Assembly (NCBI GenBank): GCA_049841135.1
Contig: JASGHK010000005.1
Span: forward strand, 1,674,001-1,738,000
DNA from: JACRCT01 sp049841135
GTDB lineage: Bacteria > Myxococcota > Myxococcia > Myxococcales > UBA5297
Direction: 5' to 3'
Length of the DNA stretch: 64,000 nt
In this document: piece by piece, positions 25,887-34,695 of the stretch
How the letters are laid out: each line of letters starts with the position of its first letter
Position numbering within the stretch: the stretch's first letter is position 1
Position numbers and translations under genes: made by a program
Notes under the pieces: model-generated
The model's input: the letters and a program-made list of their open reading frames with translations, nothing else
What the model was told of the DNA's origin: nothing
Database searches by the model: none

Positions 25887-25916
25887 TGCTAAAGATAGGC
25901 AGCTACTTTGTGACAT
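25887..25916. repeat. Dispersed 30-nt intergenic element, copy B
   Basis: TGCTAAAGATAGGCAGCTAC then TTTGTGACAT, between two convergent genes. It shares TTGTGACATGACC with copy C and GAGGCCTGG (downstream) with copy A. Confidence 0.65.
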
Positions 25917-25966
25917 GACCTGCGAGGCCTGGGACGCCGTTTTCGGTCCCGCGAACGGGTCCGCCG

Positions 25967-27532
25967 TCACTTCAGGTGCCACGTGTCCAGCAGGAGCCGC
26001 AGGGCCTGCGTGGAGGCGCCCTGGTTCGACAGGCTGGAGCCGGCGCCCAGGCAAGGCGAGCCCGCCAGGAGCGAGAGGTCGCCGCGGGCTGGCGCCGCGA
26101 AGAGCGGGTCCGCGCCGGCGGACCAATGGTTGAAGGTGCCGGCGGCGACGCTGTCGGCGTGCGGCGCGGTGTCGGCGAGGTTGCTGTCGATGACGTCGCC
26201 GGCGATGCCCCCGAGAGCGACGTTGGTGTAGCCGTTGTCGTAGGAGGTGTTGTGGGCGACGGTCCGCGCGGCGCCGTACGCGTCCCAGTGCGAGACGCCC
26301 GTCGCCTTGTTGTGGACCGCCACGCAGCCGCGCAGCGTGGCCCCGCCCGCGCCCTCGGTGTTGCCCACGTCGCCCCCCAGCTTGAAGCCGTCGCCGTCGC
26401 CGGCGCTCGAGCCGTCGTAGTACCAACCGGAGCCGACCGCGACGCTGTCGAGGATGGTCACGTAGTCCCCGAGGTACAGGTCGAAGCCGTCGTCCGGCGC
26501 GTTGATGGCCACGCACCGCACGAACACGTTGCGCGCGCTCACGGCGGAGGTGAACCCGTCGCCCGAGTGCGTGGCCGGCTGGTACCCGAGGGTGCCGTTG
26601 TGCCAGTACACGCAGTCCTGTACCAGCAGGTCGTCGGCCTGGTACCCCGCGACGCCCGTCCCGTTCGCGTTGTGGTGGATCCAGAAGTCCTCGAGGGTGA
26701 TGTGCGGCGACTTCTCGACGGCCACGTTGCCGTTCCGGGCGCCGGTGACCTCGAAGCCCTTCCAGTGCTCGTTGGCTGCGCCGCTGAAGAAGACGAGCTG
26801 CTGGTTCTCGCTCGTGCTCGCCGGTATCTGGGAGCCGTCGAGGGTGATGCGCTGCGTCCCGTAGGCGAAGATGCGCTTGCTGGACGACCAAGCCGTGTCG
26901 CGGTGGACGTGCGCGGTCAGCGTCACCGGCGCGCCCGAGTCGTCGCGGAGCAGGACGCAGCTGTTGCCCGAGAGCAGCGCCAGCGCGTCCTGGAACCGCT
27001 GCTCGACCGTCTTGCCGCCGGCGCCGTCGTCGATGTCCACGATCGGGCAGCCGGTCGTGATCGGGCCGGTCTTCGGGTAATCGGCGAGGCTCGTCGACCC
27101 CGTCCAGCCGGTCCCGACCAAGGCGGCGGCGTCTCCAGCAGGACCTCCCGCGTCTTCGGCTGCGGCTCCCGCGTCCTGGGGCGGCGTTGTTCCCGCATCT
27201 CTTGCTGCGGCTCCCGCGTCCTGGACCGGCGCTGTTCCCGTGTCCTCGCCTGCTGCCCCCGCGTCCTGGACCGGCGCTGTTCCCGCGTCTTCGCCTGCAG
27301 CTCCCGCGTCCCCGGCTACTCCGGTGTCCCGGGTCGGAGCTGCCGCGTCGCCGCACTGCGGCCCACTGCAGGCGCTGGCATCGAGGCCGGCGCCTCCATC
27401 TCCGGTCGGAGCGCCGTTGATGCTCGAGCAGCCACCGCCGGCCATCGCGACGAGGACGATGGCGGCCGCCGCCCCTGGCATTCGATCCAAACCCGAACAG
27501 CGACGGTCTACCCAGGAGCGCGCGTATGTCAT
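25967..27532 (-). CDS. Lipoprotein right-handed beta-helix protein (polysaccharide-lyase-like)
   Basis: 521 residues from ATG at 27532. A lipoprotein signal ends AMAGGGCSS. About 100 residues of low-complexity linker follow, with repeated DAGAA(G/A)EDTGTAPVQ units. A beta-helix domain of about 370 residues follows, with coils such as ITLEDFWIHHNANGTG, VFVRCVAINAPDDGFDLYLG and YVTILDSVAVGSGW. The APDDGFDLYLGD turn resembles PL9-type pectate lyases with a calcium-binding Asp cluster, but I cannot prove catalysis. Probably an outer-surface enzyme or binder for plant or microbial polysaccharide. Confidence 0.78.
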   Translation of the reverse strand: MTYARSWVDRRCSGLDRMPGAAAAIVLVAMAGGGCSSINGAPTGDGGAGLDASACSGPQCGDAAAPTRDTGVAGDAGAAGEDAGTAPVQDAGAAGEDTGTAPVQDAGAAARDAGTTPPQDAGAAAEDAGGPAGDAAALVGTGWTGSTSLADYPKTGPITTGCPIVDIDDGAGGKTVEQRFQDALALLSGNSCVLLRDDSGAPVTLTAHVHRDTAWSSSKRIFAYGTQRITLDGSQIPASTSENQQLVFFSGAANEHWKGFEVTGARNGNVAVEKSPHITLEDFWIHHNANGTGVAGYQADDLLVQDCVYWHNGTLGYQPATHSGDGFTSAVSARNVFVRCVAINAPDDGFDLYLGDYVTILDSVAVGSGWYYDGSSAGDGDGFKLGGDVGNTEGAGGATLRGCVAVHNKATGVSHWDAYGAARTVAHNTSYDNGYTNVALGGIAGDVIDSNLADTAPHADSVAAGTFNHWSAGADPLFAAPARGDLSLLAGSPCLGAGSSLSNQGASTQALRLLLDTWHLK

Positions 27533-27662
27533 GGCTGTCTCATACCACGCCGCCCTCTCCCGACTGGGGGCGAGCCTCCTGGTCTCCCTGAGACCAAGTC
27601 GGCCTGCGAGCGCTTTGCGCAGGGAGCTGGGACCGATAGAAGTGGGCCAAGCGACCGCGAAA

Positions 27663-28196
27663 ATGCTCCCCAGGTCCCACCACCCCCGGCGATCCGGCTG
27701 CGCGACGGCGCTCCTCCTGGTGCTGCTGCCGGCGCTCGGCGGCTGCACTCGCGAGCCACCCCCGGCGTACGTGCGGCTCGACGGCCCCGCCCCTCTTCTC
27801 GCCGAGGCCCCGGTCTCGAGAGCGCTGCTGGTCGTGTTCTGGGCCAGCTGGTGCCCGCCCTGTCGCGAGGAAGCTCCGAGCCTCACGCGGCTCGCGCAGG
27901 CACCGCCCGAGGGCCTGAAGCTGGTGGTGCTCAGCCAGGACGCCTCGTTGGCCGAGGCGAACGAGTTCTTCGAGGCCGGCTCGGACCGAGCGCTGCACCT
28001 GCGGCTGGACCCCGGGGCGCGGGTCTTCGACTCCTTCGGTGGAGGGAAGCTACCGACAAGTGTCCTCGTGGTGGACGGCCGCCTGGTCGCACGCTTCTCC
28101 GGGCCCCAGGCGTGGGATTCCGGAGCGATGCGGCGCCTGCTCGACCGGCTTCTCCGCGAGCGTGGCGCTCCCCACGCCCCTGCCTTGACGCCGTGA
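27663..28196 (+). CDS. TlpA-like thioredoxin-fold lipoprotein
   Basis: 177 residues. Lipoprotein signal LLPALGGCTRE, then a thioredoxin fold with FWASWCPPCREEAPSLTRL and a cis-Pro region KLPTSVLVVD. The CPPC active site is that of TlpA/ResA-type periplasmic reductases that reduce disulfides in cytochrome maturation or in metal-binding proteins. It is followed after 27 bp by a Cys-rich exported protein and then by the metal-efflux genes, so a role in keeping those Cys reduced is plausible. It is divergent from the beta-helix gene. Confidence 0.85.
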   Translation: MLPRSHHPRRSGCATALLLVLLPALGGCTREPPPAYVRLDGPAPLLAEAPVSRALLVVFWASWCPPCREEAPSLTRLAQAPPEGLKLVVLSQDASLAEANEFFEAGSDRALHLRLDPGARVFDSFGGGKLPTSVLVVDGRLVARFSGPQAWDSGAMRRLLDRLLRERGAPHAPALTP

Positions 28197-28223
28197 CCGC
28201 GTGGCCGTTAGGAACCCACCGGC

Positions 28224-28562
28224 ATGCGTCGACGGCTGCAGCTCGCACTTCCTCTGGCGCTGGCGCTCTTCCTGAGTGGCCTTCCGGCGCTCGCCTCGGC
28301 CATTTCCGAAGAGGAGGACGCCTGCTGCGAGAACGAGCAGACGACTGCGGCGGCTGGCCACTCGGAGGGGCAGGACGGCAGGGGATGCTGCAACGGCTCG
28401 GGCGTCTGCTCGAACTGCATCTGCTGCCCGGTCCGCTCGGAATGCCCGGCACCGCCCGTGCTCAGCCCTCCGACGAGCCTGTCGCGGCGGCTGAGCGTGA
28501 CCACCGCCGCTCCGGTCACCGCCGACCCCTTCAGCGACATCTTCCAGCCTCCCAGAGCCTAG
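28224..28562 (+). CDS. Cys-rich exported protein
   Basis: 112 residues. Signal peptide MRRRLQLALPLALALFLSGL cut near ALASA. The mature chain begins ISEEEDACCENEQ and has a compact cluster with eight Cys (RGCCNGSG, VCSNCICCPV, SEC), then about 40 residues without Cys. Paired Cys in CC and CxxCxCC spacing look like metal thiolate ligands rather than structural disulfides. No family is known to me. It lies directly after the TlpA-like gene. Confidence 0.65.
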   Translation: MRRRLQLALPLALALFLSGLPALASAISEEEDACCENEQTTAAAGHSEGQDGRGCCNGSGVCSNCICCPVRSECPAPPVLSPPTSLSRRLSVTTAAPVTADPFSDIFQPPRA

Positions 28563-28712
28563 GCCCCAGGTTCGCGGGATTCGTGTGCCCACGGCCCTGA
28601 CGGGCCGTCGGGATGCGCGTCCCAATTCCCTCAGCACCCGTCACCAAAACCAGCCTCGTGCCCCAGGGCACGGGCAGGACGGCCGGCTCGTCCGAGCCGG
28701 CGGAGATGAACC

Positions 28713-28986
28713 ATGCGTCGAGCTCGCATCGTGATCGTAGCCGCAGTCCTCCTCCTCCTCATCGCGCTCCCCTCGGCCCAAGCGGCGGAGCCCGCCCCCG
28801 CCAAAGAGAAGGCCGCCGTCGAGGAGAGGTGCGAGCACGGGGTCAAGAAGACCCTGTGCACGCGCTGCAACCCGAAGCTCATCCCGATCTTCAAGTCCAA
28901 GGGGGACTGGTGCGAGGAGCACGCCCGCGCCGAATCCCAGTGCGTGCCCTGCCACCCCGAGTCTCGCCAAGAAGGGGATCAAGTAG
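28713..28986 (+). CDS. Exported Cys/His-repeat protein (frameshifted at C-terminus)
   Basis: ATG at 28713, signal peptide ending LPSAQAAEP. The mature part holds two copies of a motif: RCEHGVKKTLCTRCNPKLIP and DWCEEHARAESQCVPCHPEL (C-x-x-H ... C-x-x-C-x-P-x-L). Four ligands per copy (Cys, His, Cys, Cys) would suit a zinc or copper ion. The frame shifts at 28959-28965, GAGTCTC for GAGCTC. Repair gives PELAKKGIK and a stop at 28986, immediately before the next ATG at 28987. The motif occurs four more times at the N-terminus of the following adaptor. Confidence 0.72.
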
Positions 28987-30534
28987 ATGCGCCCCCGCAT
29001 CGGGCTGGCGGTGTCCGCGGCGCTCCTGGCCCTCCTCCAAGGCGCCTGCTCGAACTCGAGGCGAGACCTCGGCAGCGCCAAGGCGCCGCCAGCCGATGCG
29101 GGGACAATGGGCGCCGCGAAGGCGCAGGTGAAGCTCTGTGAGCACCAGGTGCCCGCCGAGCTCTGCACCCGGTGCAACCCCGACCTCGCCCAGACCTTCA
29201 AGGAGATGGGCGACTGGTGCCAGGAGCACGGTCTGCCCGAGTCGCAGTGTCGCAAGTGCAACCCGGCCCTCACCTTCGAACCGGTCGTTCCCAAGGACTG
29301 GTGCAAGGAGCACGCGGTGCCGGAATCGATGTGCACCAAGTGCAAGCCCTCGCTGGTGGCGAAGTTCGTCGCCGCCGGCGACTACTGCCGCGAGCACGGC
29401 TTCCCGGATTCGGTCTGCCCGTACTGCCATCCCGAGCTCGTGAAGGCGGCCGGCGCCGAGCCGCCCGTCTTCCCCGAACCGGGCACCACCGTCCGCCTCG
29501 CGTCGCCGGAGACGGCCAGGGAAGCGGGCCTCCAGGCCGTTCCGGTGGCCAAGCAGAGGGTGGCGCCCACCCTGGAGGTCGTCGGCCAGCTCGACTTCAA
29601 CCAGAACGCCCTGGCGGAGCTGACCGCGCGCGGCGAGGCACTCGTGCTCGGGCTCCGGGTCGACCTCGGCGACGAGGTCAAGCGCGGGCAGCCGCTGCTG
29701 ACCCTGGCCTCGGCGGCGGTCGGCTCGAACCAGGCGCAGCTCGCGGCGGCCGAGGCCCGGGTCCAGGCCGCGCGCGCCGCGCTGCAGCGCATGGAGGCGC
29801 TGGTGGCCGAGGGGATCGGCCTGCGCAAGGACCTGGAGCAGGCTCGTACCGAGCTCGCCGCGGCGCAGGCCGAGCACAGCGCCGCCAGGTCGGCGCTCGG
29901 TGCCGCGGGTGCGGCGGCGACAGGCACGGACGGGACCTACGTCCTGACCGCTCCGATCGCCGGCACGGTCGTGGCGCGCGACGCAGTGGTCGGCAGGACC
30001 GCGGGCCCGGAGACGGTCCTGGTGCGCATCGCGGATCTCTCCACGCTGTGGGCACACCTGGAGATCCCCGAGGCGCGGGCCGGCGAGGTCCGGGTGGGGC
30101 AGCGGGTGGTGCTGGCGCTCGACGCTGGAGCGGGGGCGCTCGAGGGCACCATCGCCCGGGTCGGCGCGGCGGTCGACCCGCGCACGCGGACGGTCTCGGC
30201 CCGGGTCGTCGTCTCCAATCCGGCGCGCAGCCTGAAGGCAGGCGCCTTCCTGCGCGCGCGCATCGCGGTCGCGGTCGAGCACGAGGCGATCGTCATCCCC
30301 GCCGCGGCCGTGCAGCGCGCCCAGGCGTCGGCGTTCGTCTTCGTCCGCCGCGACGCCAGCACCTACGTGCCGGTGCCGGTCAAGACGGCGCAGGAGGCGG
30401 ACGGCCGGGTCGAAGTGGTGGAGGGCCTGGCGCCCGGCGACGAGGTGGTGACGACAGGGGCCTTCCTGCTCAAGACCGAGATCCTCAAGGAGTCCATCGG
30501 CGCCGGCTGCTGCGACGAAGGGGGAGGCCAGTAG
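28987..30534 (+). CDS. RND efflux periplasmic adaptor with N-terminal Cys/His repeats (CusB/CzcB-like)
   Basis: 515 residues. A lipoprotein-like signal (LLQGACSNS) is followed at about residues 48-155 by four C-x-x-H...C-x-x-C-x-P motifs (CEHQVPAELCTRC, DWCQEHGLPESQCRKC, DWCKEHAVPESMCTKC, DYCREHGFPDSVCPYC). The rest is a membrane-fusion protein: barrel-sandwich LDFNQNALAELTARGEALVL, an alpha-hairpin rich in Ala, and the beta-barrel VVARDAVVGRTAGPETVLVR. It ends CCDEGGGQ. It presumably collects periplasmic metal and feeds the RND pump encoded 3 bp downstream. Confidence 0.88.
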   Translation: MRPRIGLAVSAALLALLQGACSNSRRDLGSAKAPPADAGTMGAAKAQVKLCEHQVPAELCTRCNPDLAQTFKEMGDWCQEHGLPESQCRKCNPALTFEPVVPKDWCKEHAVPESMCTKCKPSLVAKFVAAGDYCREHGFPDSVCPYCHPELVKAAGAEPPVFPEPGTTVRLASPETAREAGLQAVPVAKQRVAPTLEVVGQLDFNQNALAELTARGEALVLGLRVDLGDEVKRGQPLLTLASAAVGSNQAQLAAAEARVQAARAALQRMEALVAEGIGLRKDLEQARTELAAAQAEHSAARSALGAAGAAATGTDGTYVLTAPIAGTVVARDAVVGRTAGPETVLVRIADLSTLWAHLEIPEARAGEVRVGQRVVLALDAGAGALEGTIARVGAAVDPRTRTVSARVVVSNPARSLKAGAFLRARIAVAVEHEAIVIPAAAVQRAQASAFVFVRRDASTYVPVPVKTAQEADGRVEVVEGLAPGDEVVTTGAFLLKTEILKESIGAGCCDEGGGQ

Positions 30535-30537
30535 CCG

Positions 30538-33500
30538 ATGCTCACCCGCCTCATCGAGGGGTCGCTGCAGCATCGCTGGGCGGTGCTCCTGGGCGCGCTC
30601 GCGGTCGCCGGGCTCGGGGTCGTCTCCTTCCAGTCGCTCGACCTCGACGCCTTCCCGGACACCACGCCCAGCCAGGTGCAGGTCAACAGCGTCGCCCCCG
30701 CGCTCGGCCCCCTCGAGGTCGAGCGGCAGCTGACCGTGCCCATCGAGCAGGCTTTGGCAGGGCTGCCCAGGCTCCAGGAGATGCGCTCCATCTCGAAGTT
30801 CGGGCTCTCGCAGGTGATCCTCCAGTTCGAGGACGGCACCGATTTGTGGTTCGCGCGGCAGCAGGTCTCGGAGCGGCTCGGCCAAATCGAGCTGCCAGGT
30901 GGGATTCACCGGCCGTCGCTCGGACCGGTCGCCACCGGGCTGGGCGAGGTCTTCCACTACCTGGTGAAGAGCAAGCGCCTGAGCCTGGAGGAGCTGCGCG
31001 CCCTCCACGACTACGTCATCGCTCCGCAGCTCCGCAGCGTCCGCGGGGTGGCCGAGGTCAACGCCTGGGGCGGGGCCGAGAAGCAGTGGCACGTGGTCGT
31101 CGATCCGCGATTGCTGCAGAAGTTCGACCTGACGCTCGGCGACGTCTATCGGGCGCTGGAGCGCAACAACGCCAACGTCGGCGGCGGCGTGATGGAGCGC
31201 GGCGGCTCCGCGAGCCTGGTGCTGGGGGTGGGCGCGCTCGAAGGCGGGCCGGAGATCGGGGAGGTGGTCCTGGCCGCGCGCAGCGGCGTGCCCATCCGCA
31301 TCCGGGACGTGGCCACGGTGACGGTCGGCCGCGAGATTCGCCGAGGGGCCACGACCGCCGACGGCGAGGGCGAGGCGATCCTCGGGCTGGGGTTCATGCT
31401 CATCGGCGAGAACTCCCACACCGTGACCTCCGCGCTCGCCGCCCGCCTGGCCACGGTGGCCAAGACGCTGCCGGCCGGGGTCACCGTCGAGCCCGTCTAC
31501 GAGCGGACCGAGCTCGTGGACCACGTGCTGCGGACGGTGCGCAACAGCCTGCTGGAGGGGGCGCTCCTCGTCATCGCGGTCCTCTTCGTCTTCCTGGGGA
31601 ACTGGCGGGCGGGCCTCATCGTGGCCTCGGCCATCCCGCTCTCGATGCTCTTCGCCGCCAGCGCCATGCTCCGCTTCGGGATCGCCGGGACGCTCATGTC
31701 CCTGGGGGCCATCGACTTCGGGCTCATCGTCGACTCGTCGGTGATCCTGGTGGAGAACGCCGAGCGGCGGCTGTCGGAGGCCACCTCGCAGCGGACGATC
31801 CTCCAGGTCGTGCGCGACGCCTGCGTGGAGGTGCGCAAGCCCACCCTGTTCGGCGAGCTGATCATCGCCGTCGTCTACCTGCCCATCCTTTTCCTGGAGG
31901 GGGTCGAGGGAAAGCTCTTCCGGCCGATGGCGCTCACCGTCATCTTCGCCCTCCTCGGCTCCGCCCTCGTGTCGATGACCGTCATGCCCGTGCTCGCCTC
32001 CTTCGCGCTGAAGCGCGGGTCGACGGGCCACCGGGAACCGAAGGTCGTCACCCTCCTCAAGGCGGCCTACCGGCCGGTCCTGGAGTGGGCCTTGCGGCAC
32101 CGGCGGCAGGTGCTGGCGGCGGCGGCGCTGCTGGTGGCGGCGTCCGTGGTTGCCGCCACCCGCCTCGGCCGCGAGTTCGTGCCCCGGCTCTCGGAGGGCA
32201 CCCTCGTCATCAACACCGTCCGCCTGGCGGAGGTCTCGCTCACCGAGTCGCTGCGGTACGGCACGCGCATCGAGAAGCTGCTGCTCGCGAAGTTTCCCGA
32301 CGAGATCGAGCGCGTCTGGTCGCGGACGGGGACGGCGGAGGTGGCGACCGACGCCATGGGCGTCGAGCTTCTCCGACGTCTTCATCACCCTCGAGCCGCG
32401 CGAACGGTGGAAGCGGGCAGGCTCGCAGGAGGAGCTGGCCAACGAGATGAAGTCGGAGCTCGCCGACCTGCCCGGGATGCGGATGTCCTTCCTGCAGCCC
32501 ATCGAGATGCGCGTGAACGAGATGGTCGCCGGGGTCCGCAGCGACTTGGGCATCAAGCTCTTCGGCGACGACCTGGACGTGCTCAAGGCCAAGGCCCGGG
32601 AGATCGAGGCGCTGCTGCGCGGGGTGCCTGGCGCGGCCGACGTCACCGTGGAGCAGGTGACTGGCCAGCCCGTTCTCGAGATCACGGTCGACCGGGCCGC
32701 CATCGGCAGGTACGGCATCGCGGCGGCGGACGTGCTGGACGTCGTCGAGGCGGTCGGGACGCGCAAGGTCGGGCAGGTGCGGGAGGGCGAGCGGCGCTTC
32801 GACCTCGCGGTGCAGCTCGCCGAGGAGTACCGCAGCGACCCGGCCAGGCTCGCCACCGTGCTCGTCGCCTCCCCGAGCGGCGAGCGCGTGCCGCTGGCGC
32901 GCCTGGCAACCCTGCGCGAGGTGTCCGGACCCACCACGGTCCAGCGCGAGGGGGGCCAGCGGCGCCTGGTGATCCAGGCCAACGTCCGCGGCCGGGACCT
33001 GGGGAGCTTCGTCGAGGAGGTCCGCGGCGTGCTCGACGCGAAGGCGGACCTGCCGCCTGGCTACTACCTGCGCTACGGCGGCCAGTTCGAGAACCTGGAG
33101 CGGGCCCAGGCGCGCCTGGCCGTCGTCGTGCCGGTGGCGCTCGCCCTGATCTTCCTGCTGCTCTTCCTGACCTACCGGCGCACCGTCGACGCGCTGCGAA
33201 TCTTCCTCGGAGTCCCCTTCGCGCTGGTGGGGGGCGTCCTCGCCCTGCTGCTGCGGGGCATGCCGTTCTCGATCTCCGCGGCGGTGGGGTTCGTGGCGCT
33301 CTCCGGCGTCTCGGTGCTGGGCGACATGGTCCTCGTCTCCCGCGTCCGCCAGCTCCTCGACCTCGGGCGGCCGCTGGGCGAGGCCATTCGCGAGGCCGCG
33401 CTGTCCCGAGTGCGCCCGGTGCTGATGACCGCCGCGGTGGCGTCCATCGGATTCCTGCCGATGGCGCTCAACACGGGAGTCGGCGCCGAAGTGCAGCGGC

Positions 33501-33631
33501 CGCTGGCCTCGGTGGTCATCGGCGGCGTGCTCTCCTCGACCGTGCTGACGCTGGTGGTCCTGCCGGTCCTGTACGCGGTGTTCGGCGCCGGCGCGGAGGT
33601 CTCGAGAGACGCCGCCGAGACCGAGGGCTGA
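30538..33631 (+). CDS. Heavy-metal RND efflux pump (CusA/CzcA family), frameshifted
   Basis: About 1031 residues. N-terminal TM1 at 17-34, porter domain with FPDTTPSQVQVNSVAPALGP, TM cluster (LLVIAVLFVFLGNWRAGLIV) and the family motif GAIDFGLIVDSSVILVENAE, in which Asp residues in TM4 relay protons. Substrate (Cu, Ag, Zn, Co, Cd) cannot be decided. The frame shifts at 32365-32371: GAGCTTC for GAGCTC gives MGVELSDVFITLEPRERWKR once repaired. No outer-membrane TolC-like gene is present. It follows the adaptor with a 3-bp gap. Confidence 0.9.
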
Positions 33632-33751
33632 CGAGCGACCTTGCGGACCCGACCGCACCGCCGCCTGTCCGACGCCTCGATAGGCACCCGCCGGGCCATT
33701 GATGCCGTCGGGTTGTCGAGGACGTGGACCTGGCGCACACTCGAAAGCACC

Positions 33752-34546
33752 ATGCCCTCCTTCGTGGTGTTCGAGGACCAGCGTTTCGACGAGCGTCCGC
33801 CGAAGGGCGGCTGGTTCGCTCTCGCCCAGCAGAGGCTCACACACTCGTGGAGGTCTGGTCTCTTTGCGCGGGTCTTGGCACTCGGCCTCGGTATCCCCTT
33901 CGCATACAACCTGATTGCGCTCGTGTTGCTGCACGAAGCTTTCGTCCCCTGGCAAAGCTGCCTTGTGCCCGCCGGGGCCGCGCTCGGCCTGGTCATGGTG
34001 GGTCTCCTGCCCGCGCAGCGGCGAGTGCGGGCGACGGAGAAAGGGTTGCGCATCGACACCCACTTCCGGTCTTGGTCCGCACTCGAGGGCTGGTTCGTCG
34101 ACGACGTCGAGGGAGGAGCCGACGTCACCGTCATCGCGCGCGACGGAGTGCAGGCGCGGCTGCAAGTGCCGGCCGGGCACCTGGCGGACCTGACCGCTCG
34201 GCTTCGGCATTGCCTTGGCGAGCCGATGGCCGCGCGCCCCGAGGCCCCTGTGTTTCTCGTCTCCACGAGGTGGGTCTTGGCGGTCTCGACGTGGGGGGCG
34301 CTCGTCGGCTTCGGCTGTGGAGTGATCGCGATCGGGCTGTCGCTGCATGGGCCTGTTCTGGGCAGGCTGTTCCCTCTGTCGGCCATGGCGCTGGGGGGTG
34401 GAGCGCCCGCGGTCACGGCGTGGTGGCCTTGGCCCGCGCCGCAATGGCAACGCCGGGGTTGGGCCCTTCTCGCGTTCGTGTTGGGCGCGTCGGTCGCGAT
34501 GCTGTTGGCGGTGCTCGGCGCTTCGTACGCCCTCGCAGAAGGCTGA
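33752..34546 (+). CDS. Membrane protein with PH-like core, function unknown
   Basis: 264 residues. Two hydrophobic segments (about 36-56, 64-84), then a soluble region LRIDTHFRSWSALEGWFVDD...GVQARLQVPAGHLADLTARL, which resembles the YdbT/PH-like fold seen in many bacterial membrane proteins, then two or three more membrane segments. No catalytic motif. The start at 33752 is supported by context. It is separate from the pump gene by 120 bp. Confidence 0.6.
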   Translation: MPSFVVFEDQRFDERPPKGGWFALAQQRLTHSWRSGLFARVLALGLGIPFAYNLIALVLLHEAFVPWQSCLVPAGAALGLVMVGLLPAQRRVRATEKGLRIDTHFRSWSALEGWFVDDVEGGADVTVIARDGVQARLQVPAGHLADLTARLRHCLGEPMAARPEAPVFLVSTRWVLAVSTWGALVGFGCGVIAIGLSLHGPVLGRLFPLSAMALGGGAPAVTAWWPWPAPQWQRRGWALLAFVLGASVAMLLAVLGASYALAEG

Positions 34547-34608
34547 AGGGTCAGCATTTCGCAATGGCCTCGACCCAGCTCGCCGCAGCGAGCCGTCAGC
34601 GAGGACTA

Positions 34609-34658
34609 ATCCGAAGGCGGACGCGGTCGAGGCGGCCGTGCGCCGCGCACTTCACTGA
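34609..34658 (+). pseudogene. Remnant of a duplicated metallopeptidase 3' end
   Basis: The frame encodes PKADAVEAAVRRALH and a stop, nearly identical to the last residues GKADAVEEAARQALH of the complete gene ending at 35880. This suggests a tandem paralogue of which only the tail remains. Confidence 0.6.
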
Positions 34659-34687
34659 CTGACCTGGCCCGGAGCGACGGGTAGTAT
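34659..34687 (+). promoter_or_regulatory. Predicted promoter of the HELAH peptidase gene
   Basis: CTGACC (34659-34664), a 17-bp spacer and TAGTAT (34682-34687). The start site would fall within about 2 nt of the ATG at 34696, another near-leaderless arrangement. Confidence 0.5.
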
Positions 34688-34695
34688 CGCCCCCC

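Noticed and set aside
25976..28600. An 874-codon rightward frame
   Set aside because: It runs antisense to the beta-helix lipoprotein and then out of frame across the TlpA-like gene, with shadow composition throughout.
28891..32982. A 1363-codon leftward frame
   Set aside because: It is antisense to the RND adaptor and pump genes. The composition (His/Asp/Arg/Gln) is typical of the shadow frame in GC-rich DNA, and no family motif is visible.
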